In this document: piece by piece, positions 57,313 to 64,000 of the stretch
How the letters are laid out: each line of letters starts with the position of its first letter
Position numbering within the stretch: position 1 is the stretch's first letter
Assembly (NCBI GenBank): GCA_005281725.1
Contig: SSBO01000001.1
Coordinates: 4,200,399 to 4,264,398, forward strand
Reading direction: 5' to 3'
Length of the DNA stretch: 64,000 nt
Origin: Wuchereria bancrofti
Lineage: Eukaryota > Nematoda > Chromadorea > Rhabditida > Onchocercidae
Made by a program: the position numbers and the translations under genes
Notes under the pieces: generated by a model
Database searches by the model: none
The model's input: only the letters and a program-made list of their open reading frames with translations
What the model was told of the DNA's origin: nothing

Positions 57313-59363
57313 TCACTCATCGAACACTTCCGGATGATTACCCCCGGAAGTAACCATTGATATGGGAATGTAGTCATCTTCATCTCGATTTTTCTTAAAT
57401 CTCTCTTTAGAAGGGCCACCTTTGAGTCCCACATTCCGATTCTGACGTCGAAATAGCGAATATGGACGTTTTGATTTGCATTTTTGACGATCCAAAAACT
57501 GATGGGAGGAATGCGATGGTAAATTTTTGACATATTCAATGGCTTCAAGATCTTTCTGCTGGGATGATTCAACAACGAGCCGTCTTTCAAATACCTGTAA
57601 CAAACAGTTTAATATTTCGAGCAGTTTTATGAACACTTAATTGAAAAAAAAAATAGTTCAGCAAACCTCGACAACTGTAAATATTAATCGAGTAGACAAC
57701 AACTGTAGATATTAGCTTGATTAAGGATATAGATTAGTGTTACCGCACGTTCCAAAATAAAGTGAAAATGAAACTGTTATTCTTACATATCACGCGCACA
57801 GCCGTACTTTTGTTCTTAGGACATTCAATGAATATAAATGAAATTACAAATGAAGGAACTATGACCGCTTGATCTACTTTAAAGACGAAACACACAGATG
57901 AAGCAACTGGAATGATTGCATTTCATAAGCCGTAGTTTTTGTGATATATGCGAGAACTGTAGCAGTGAAAGACATTAGAATACAACTCAAACAGAACCAG
58001 AATAAATTAAACTCACAATATCATCAGAGATTAGATAACGCTTTCGCTCCTCCTCCAGATCGATTAAACCACCTTTAGCCTTTTGTCGTTCAAAAATTGG
58101 CTGTAATTCTTCTAGCTTTGCTCGCCATTCTTCCCAGTTAAATTCAAATTTTTCTTTATTTACAGTACCTTCATCCAAAATGATCGATCCCCGACTAACT
58201 GCTGATAAATCCTGCTCATTCAGTGGCGTTCGACATATTGGACATTTTAGAACCTTCAAAAGCTTCAGGACACATCTTTTCATTATAGAACTAAACAGAT
58301 CCACCTTAAGTTCTGTTTGAAATTTTCATGCATCTCACAAGTTAAACGCTTCTACTATATTCCATTTTCATCAGATAGTACCATTCAGATTACAGATCAA
58401 ATAAAGGTGACAAACTTGATCCACTTTCGATTTCATATCTTCTGGCCATTCACCAAGTTCTTTCTTGATTTCGTCTTCTGTGTAGTTTACGTAACGTATA
58501 AAACAATTCTGATGAATATGATGATCACACTTTAATGTACAAAAGACGCTATTTTCTGCGCTAAACCCGTCTAAGCACACTGGACAAACAGTGCACGGAA
58601 AATCTTGTCCAGTTTCCACAAATTTTTGGATCATCTGCAAATATTGGTAAACATATTTCAGAAAGAAAGGTTGAATAATAAAATTTTTACTTTAGCAAAG
58701 CTAACAGTTGTAAGTTGGTGTACAAAAAAGAACAAAGAACACTCTAACTTGAAAGATATCATAAAGAATAGGCATGTCAGTATTGGCTTCAATATACTCT
58801 TGGATACTTTTCTGAAGAATATCTGCATTCCTTTCGTCAATTCCTCGGTGCCGTCGTAAATAAACTTCCGGAGATACTTTCGGGTACTGAAGAGTATTAA
58901 CTTGATTATTGTCGAAATTACAACCGATTCAGTAGAGACCCAACATTAGTTTAAAAGTTATTAATGTCACTACCTTTAAACTACAATATCTACCAGTAAA
59001 ATTTACTTGCTCCGGCAATTCGATAACAGCATAAATAACTGCTGCACATTGCGATTGCGATGGTATTGATCGTATTTCCATGCTTAATATTATCGTTGAT
59101 GTGCTAAAAATTACTTATCTTGCATAACTTCCTTTCTATATGACGGATGCGAGTCATATTTATTTTTAAACCATTCCTTCACTATAACATATTAAAACAT
59201 TGTTCCTGAAAGTATACACAACTTCTACAGATAAAGAGCTAGAGAAACAGCTTCCTGTTTATAACTTGAAGAAACGACAGGATTACTTTTCGCCAAAATT
59301 CCTCTCGACTAGAAGTTCATCACCATATATGCTTCGCAATACTTCAACTTCCTCCTCGGCCAT
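57313..59363 (-). CDS. RNF25: RWD-RING E3 ubiquitin ligase, RNF25 family
   Basis: RNF25 (AO7) class E3: an N-terminal RWD domain followed by a RING that recruits E2s. Exon 1 (about 59278-59363) starts MAEEEVEVLRSIYGDELLV, the classic RWD opening with ExLxSIY. RWD continues through exons at about 58977-59096 (VIYAVIELPEQVNFTGRY) and 58757-58890 (YPKVSPEVYLRRHRGID). The RING exon (about 58425-58640) has CPVC then CTLKCDHHIHQNC, and the second half, CPICRTPLNEQDL, is on the next exon (about 57990-58253) after a roughly 30-residue insertion typical of RNF25. The conserved post-RING segment KAKGGLIDLEEERKRYLIS matches the human GGIIDLEAERNRYFIS. The last exon (57313-57597) is basic (KCKSKRPYSLFRRQNRN) and ends in TGA. 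All eight zinc ligands appear present. Confidence 0.93.
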
Positions 59364-60096
59364 TACTAAATTTCACGATTTATATTTCCCAACCAATTAC
59401 TTGATCATAAAAGCAGCATGAAAAAAAAAAAAAACAAAAACAAAAATAAAGATAATTAGAGGCATGACTAGACGAAGTAATCGCTTGCAAAACAAATGTA
59501 AATATTCACAGTGAATCAACGACTGTCAAAAGATATCAATATTAGATGACCCACATTGCGCAAAACAACATTTACCATGCATTTAAACCTCCCAAGCAGA
59601 ACAAAGATCTAGAAATACTTCCACTTCACGTAAAACAGATTAAAAATTGCTCAGTCTAAAGTTAAGTGGCACCAACAATTTTGTGTCATCAAATATCATT
59701 CCTATTCAAAGCAACCTATTTTTAATTCTCACCAGAATTTGTATATATTTTCATTAGTTTATTTAACATTTGTGCTCCACATCAGTTTGCTTAAAATTCA
59801 CTTGAATATGAAGCGTGAAATACCCCTATTTTAGTGGCATAAAAATCGAGCTCACCCCAACAATAAAATCTACTGATTTACTTATTTTAATAATGTGGCT
59901 CAGAATGGATAAGAATGATACAAAAAAGTTTGCAATAAATGATATATACAAAAACATTCCACAGCAGATAACACGAATATATCAAAAAATTCATTGTCAC
60001 TTATTCAATCCAAATCGTTCAGCGCGTCTTTGTTTTTTTATTTCCAACTGTAAAGTAATTAAAATAACTGAAAATATTTTAAAATGAATCCATAAT
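59364..60096. other. Spacer between SARNP and RNF25
   Basis: About 730 bp, AT-rich, with a plus frame at 59815-60084 of Lys/Ile/Asn-rich composition and no motif. No gene is supported. Confidence 0.5.
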
Positions 60097-63011
60097 TTAT
60101 TTATTTTTGAGCGAAAGGTCCCTCTTTAACAATACTTGATGAATGCCATTTTTCTAAAGACGATTTCTCTAGCAAACAAAACTTGTTAGTGAGTTGGGGA
60201 GCAAAGAAATATGCATATGCTCTACTACTTTCATTATTGATTATTACTGATTTTTTAATTTTCATCAGCGATAAGCACAAAGAAAAAAGATACCTCTGCT
60301 TCTTCAGAGCATAAACCGAAGCGTTTCCCACGCTTTTCTAACACTTCTAAGGAGGCTTTCTCAACTTTATCAGCAACTACCGCACTGCTTTTATTAACAA
60401 CTCCAAACCTATAATAGGAATAAAATAGTGATATCAACCTAGCTAACAACATAAGACAAAAACTTTTTCTTAAGATCTAGGATTCTTTCCACTTTCGATA
60501 CCAACGCCAAGAAATGCAACCACTTAAACTCTATCAGTATATGATTACCTTCTGGCTCGTTTGTTTAAAATTTCTTGCATTTTTTCAGTCTCGCTGATAA
60601 TACCAAACCTGCAATTCATTCATCATTTGACTTTTTCGTTTTTTTATAAAGAGAAAAATAGTTTTTCTGCATTTGCAACAAATTTTTATTTTCCATGAAG
60701 TCAGATTTTGCAGCATACAGCATTTAGCCACACGAATAAATTACCAGAAATGTTCGCTTTTTGTATGACGAAGATTGTTTTAACAAGTATCTTCAGCCAG
60801 TTCATATAATGCAATTAGACATTATCATGCTCCAAATATTCAGCATTTCGAATTTAGCTATTTCTTTTCACCAAAAATTACAAATAAGATATTTCAGGAA
60901 ATCTAAACATACAAACCTCTCCGCCCTCCTTTTTTTCTTCTCTGCAAGAATTTCACCAATGTTTGCAGCCGCACCCAACTGCATGCCGAATCTTCAAAAA
61001 AACTGAATGTACATATATGAAATTTATCATTTCTACATTCACAGATTATAACTCAAATCATTCAATAATATCAGCCAATATTTGCTGAACCCAAGCAAAA
61101 CCAGTAAAGAAACCACGTATGAATTTAAAACGATTTGCACATTATAGTTTTAAAGAATGATATAAATACCGCTCAGCGCGTTTCTGTTTCATCTGTTCAT
61201 CAGATAGCGGCAATCCAAAACGTTGAGCTCGTTTTAGCTTAGCATCAAATGAGTGGATCATTGCTTCCGTCTTCTTGTTCACTTCAACTTTTTGAATAGT
61301 TTTGGATTTCCTAACTATATGTACCGACGGTGTTATTGCTGATGCTGACGATAATGCTGCAGCTAAATCTTCCTGAAAAAACTTCATTAAAGCTTCTGAA
61401 ACGAGTGGAGAAGCTAAACATACTTTTTACGAATAAATAATTTAGAATTTATGAGCGATAATCCACTTTTTGCTCTGACACGAAGTATCAGGACTTCGCT
61501 GGTACAGAAAACAATCAGTATCTTTTCCAGAATACAGCTCACTGCTTTCCTCTATGCATTTAAAACCTGATATTTATCAAAATGTTATTCTGCAAGTATT
61601 ATAGCCTCTTCGCTTATGCCTTGATGTTTTGCTGTTCATGAATACTGATTTCATGTTGTAAAAGCCATACCATACTGATTTCTAGACCAAATAAGTGGCA
61701 GGATTAAACGTAGCTGAGTAAACAAGGAAGAGCTTTTTTTCTAACTTGTTTCCTCCATTTTGTAAAAGGCAAAAATCGACTCATAGGACCCGCTCCCTAA
61801 CCGAAAATGCATTTATCAATTTATATGTCGAACAAAACCGTTTAAATTAAAGAAAAGGAAAAATATTTCGAGAAAGAAAAGGGATGTTTTCTTTCTTCTC
61901 TGAAAAACCTATTAAAAACATTCCTCATCTCTTTTGTGATATATCTATTGTACAGAAGAATTTATCAAAGACAAGGGAGTGATCATTAGCTCTTCTCTTC
62001 TGTAGAATTAAGCTAGCAGTTGTTATCACGCAATACAACTTTCAATATTTTAATTGATTTTTCTAAATTTCTTGTAAATTCTATGAGCAGAGAGTCTTGG
62101 TTGTATACTAAAAGTAAAAATTACAAATATCCAGGCATACCTTCTTTTTGACTAAATTATCTGGTCCCAAAATATCGTCTTCGTTTATTGCACCTTCCAG
62201 CACTGTTTCCTCTACAAAATGTTCATTTGCAAAAACCAAATACTGGGGTGGATGGCATACCGAGAGACTTGACAAGATAAATAACTCAAAATATTTTGTT
62301 TAATCTAACTTTACCTGTGAATAATCCAGACATCAGAGCAAATCTACTGAACTCCAAATAACAATTTTTGATTCTGAAAAATCTCACTCTCGACTTACTG
62401 AAAACACTAAAAAAAAAGTCCAAATTTGATATTATGACGCCAATCTATTCACCTATGCTGTCCTTTAAGGCAGTGGCATCCGAATTCAATATCGTGTCTT
62501 CAGCCGCATAACTTGCTTTGAGACGTTCGATTAACGCAGCTTTCGTACCATCTGTTGGGAGACCACGTGATCGCAGTTGTTCCCGCAGTTGAACAACCTG
62601 TAAACTAGCTATAAATAAACAAATGCATACACTGTGCATCCTTTTTATTTCCATTCTTCGACTGCACACTCATAACAGATATAAATTTTTAATATTTGTC
62701 GCCCAGGAAAACTTAGAAATGATTGCCCAATTTGAATTGGACAATCATTTTTAAGTCTGTTAATACTATTGTATCTGCATAATTTAGCTGTAACAAATAT
62801 ACTTAGTTGTAAAACATCGAGGCTATTATCAGAAAAGACACAGAGAGGATCTAAATCACTTCTTTAATGCCTTCTTTTCCTAACATTCCTTAAACTACCA
62901 ATTTCTAACGAACTATAAGTCATAAAATACTACTGAAAAACAGCAAATGAAATAAGTAATTTTAAATGATAATTCAAATACCGTCATTTTTGATAAATCC
63001 TTTGTTGACAT
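60097..63011 (-). CDS. SARNP: SAP-domain RNA export factor, SARNP/Tho1 family
   Basis: SARNP (CIP29/Hcc-1; yeast Tho1), an RNA-binding partner of DDX39B and ALY in mRNA export. Exon 1 (62982-63011) is MSTKDLSKMT. Exon 2 (about 62450-62598) holds the SAP helix pair VVQLREQLRSRGLPTDGTKA and ALIERLKASY. An acidic exon (about 62130-62210, EGAINEDDILGPDN) follows. The C-terminal half is a series of (R/K)xxRFG repeats: RAQRFGLPLS (about 61.2 kb), RAERFGMQLG (60.95 kb), RAERFGII-type at 60.6 kb, RARRFGVVNK (60.4 kb) and RGKRFGLCSE (60.3 kb). Such repeats are the helicase-binding elements of the family, one reason the split over very short exons is striking. The last exon is uncertain: an in-phase choice after TCTTTAG gives KNGIHQVLLKRDLSLKNK and TAA at 60097-60099. 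Confidence 0.9.
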
Positions 63012-64000
63012 TGTTATGTTTGTGTACTCTCGACAGCAACCTTTTAATATGAAATGGCTAAAATCCAAAAGTGAAATTTAAGAAGTACTTCAGTAGAAAT
63101 GTTTGTGACAAAAAACTTGCACAAAAGAACGACAAATGTATCTGCGTTTTTATTCTGAACGACCTCTACTAATCATAATTGATAACGAGATGTTCTTTAC
63201 TAACAGTGCTAATAATGATGTCTAATACCGACCACAACCAACTGAAGTTATTACGAGTCAGTGTGAACTGAAACCCAAAGAGTTAACATTTCTCGCCCTG
63301 GGATTTATAAAGTAAAGTATACTATTACCCATCATACCAATCCCGAAGGTTTTCCCTCCTCTAGAACATACCCCCTACAACATGCCAGGTACCAACCACC
63401 ATCTACGCACACTACATGACCTACAAACCACAGAGCTGAATTGTGCCTTTGCCTTTCAACGATAAAATGCAACGCTCGAAATGAAAACAGACTGACTCTC
63501 TGACCTGCTTGCCACAGGTACACGCTAATGTTCATGGGGTTTTGTTTCTCAGTCCAGTTATCAGGGTTTGGCCAATATTCTTGTCCGAGCTGTCTTCACT
63601 CAGCACCTCCTGATTTTCTCCTGTATGGAGCAAGACAAAATAAAGGGTTGAATCTCTGACAAAAATTTAACTGCCTCTATCCCACGGATTGCTTTTTTAT
63701 CTTGAACGACTTATGTATAGCAACGGTAGAAAGCTGACTTACTTAGTCAGATAGTCGTAACTTAGCTTTAATTCCAGTTATTGAGCATTTGAATAATCGT
63801 AGTCAAAAGAAGTGCACTGAAGTCTGCCTTACTAAGCTCTAAAGAACAAAGAGAACTATCCAAATATCACACCAAAAAAGTAGATGACTCACTCTTTATC
63901 GACAATAGTATGCCTTAAAGGCAACCTTTAAATGTTCAAATAAGAAATGAACTTAGATACATAAAGTTCCTAAATAATACTGCAATAAAGAGAAGATCGT
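63012..64000. other. Region upstream of SARNP with a GC-richer patch
   Basis: No gene is supported. Around 63340-63660 the sequence is visibly richer in G and C (30 of 60 bases in 63361-63420) and open in several frames on both strands, so frame openness carries no weight. It may be a fragment of a dispersed repeat or of a gene lying to the right. Confidence 0.35.

Noticed and set aside
57267..57590. 107-codon minus frame starting KDGSLLNHPSRK
   Set aside because: It is the out-of-frame shadow of the last RNF25 exon; the correct frame matches the family and joins in phase.
63340..63535. Minus frame with CVDGGWYLACCRGY
   Set aside because: All frames are open through this GC-richer patch, so openness carries no weight; no splice sites or family motif.

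Overview
This window is nuclear DNA from an animal, most likely a nematode. The sequence is AT-rich. Genes are split into short exons (often 50-250 bp) by small introns, acceptors are mostly TTTCAG-like and donors GTAAGT/GTATGT-like. The gene set (golgin with GRIP domain, KEOPS Pcc1, Ral GTPase, TMEM87, RNF25, SARNP) is animal-like. The intron style fits a filarial or other spirurid worm, but that is inference. No bacterial genes, CRISPR array, rRNA or tRNA was seen. Exons were read by hand: splice sites and phases were checked where exact positions are given, other exon edges are approximate.

Nine multi-exon genes lie on the minus strand, eight of them recognised. From left to right they are lysosomal beta-mannosidase (3' end beyond the left edge), METTL18-type protein-histidine methyltransferase, a long GOLGA4/golgin-245-type golgin, the KEOPS subunit Pcc1, an unrecognised Lys/Ser-rich protein (34.0-36.2 kb), TMEM87, the small GTPase Ral, the RWD-RING E3 ligase RNF25, and the SAP-domain RNA-export factor SARNP. 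The spaces between them (0.3-4 kb) look too wide for a tight operon.

On the plus strand I reconstructed four short multi-exon candidates I do not recognise, at 28.1-30.4, 32.2-32.9, 36.3-37.5 and 53.1-54.8 kb. Three of them start back to back with a minus-strand gene (Pcc1, the 34-36 kb gene and Ral), suggesting shared bidirectional promoters. The Ral-side promoter is a GC-rich island with CRE-like and ETS-like motifs. The 32-kb candidate has a frame break between its soluble and membrane parts.

Mobile and repeat content is modest: a ~510-bp foldback/MITE-like element with CAGT...ACTG ends inside a METTL18 intron, a smaller inverted repeat in a beta-mannosidase intron, AT microsatellites, and a diverged TAA-rich tract near 46.2-46.4 kb.

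The recognised genes do not form one pathway. Three concern the secretory/endolysosomal system (beta-mannosidase, the trans-Golgi golgin, TMEM87), Ral acts in exocytosis, and the rest act on tRNA, protein or mRNA modification and handling.
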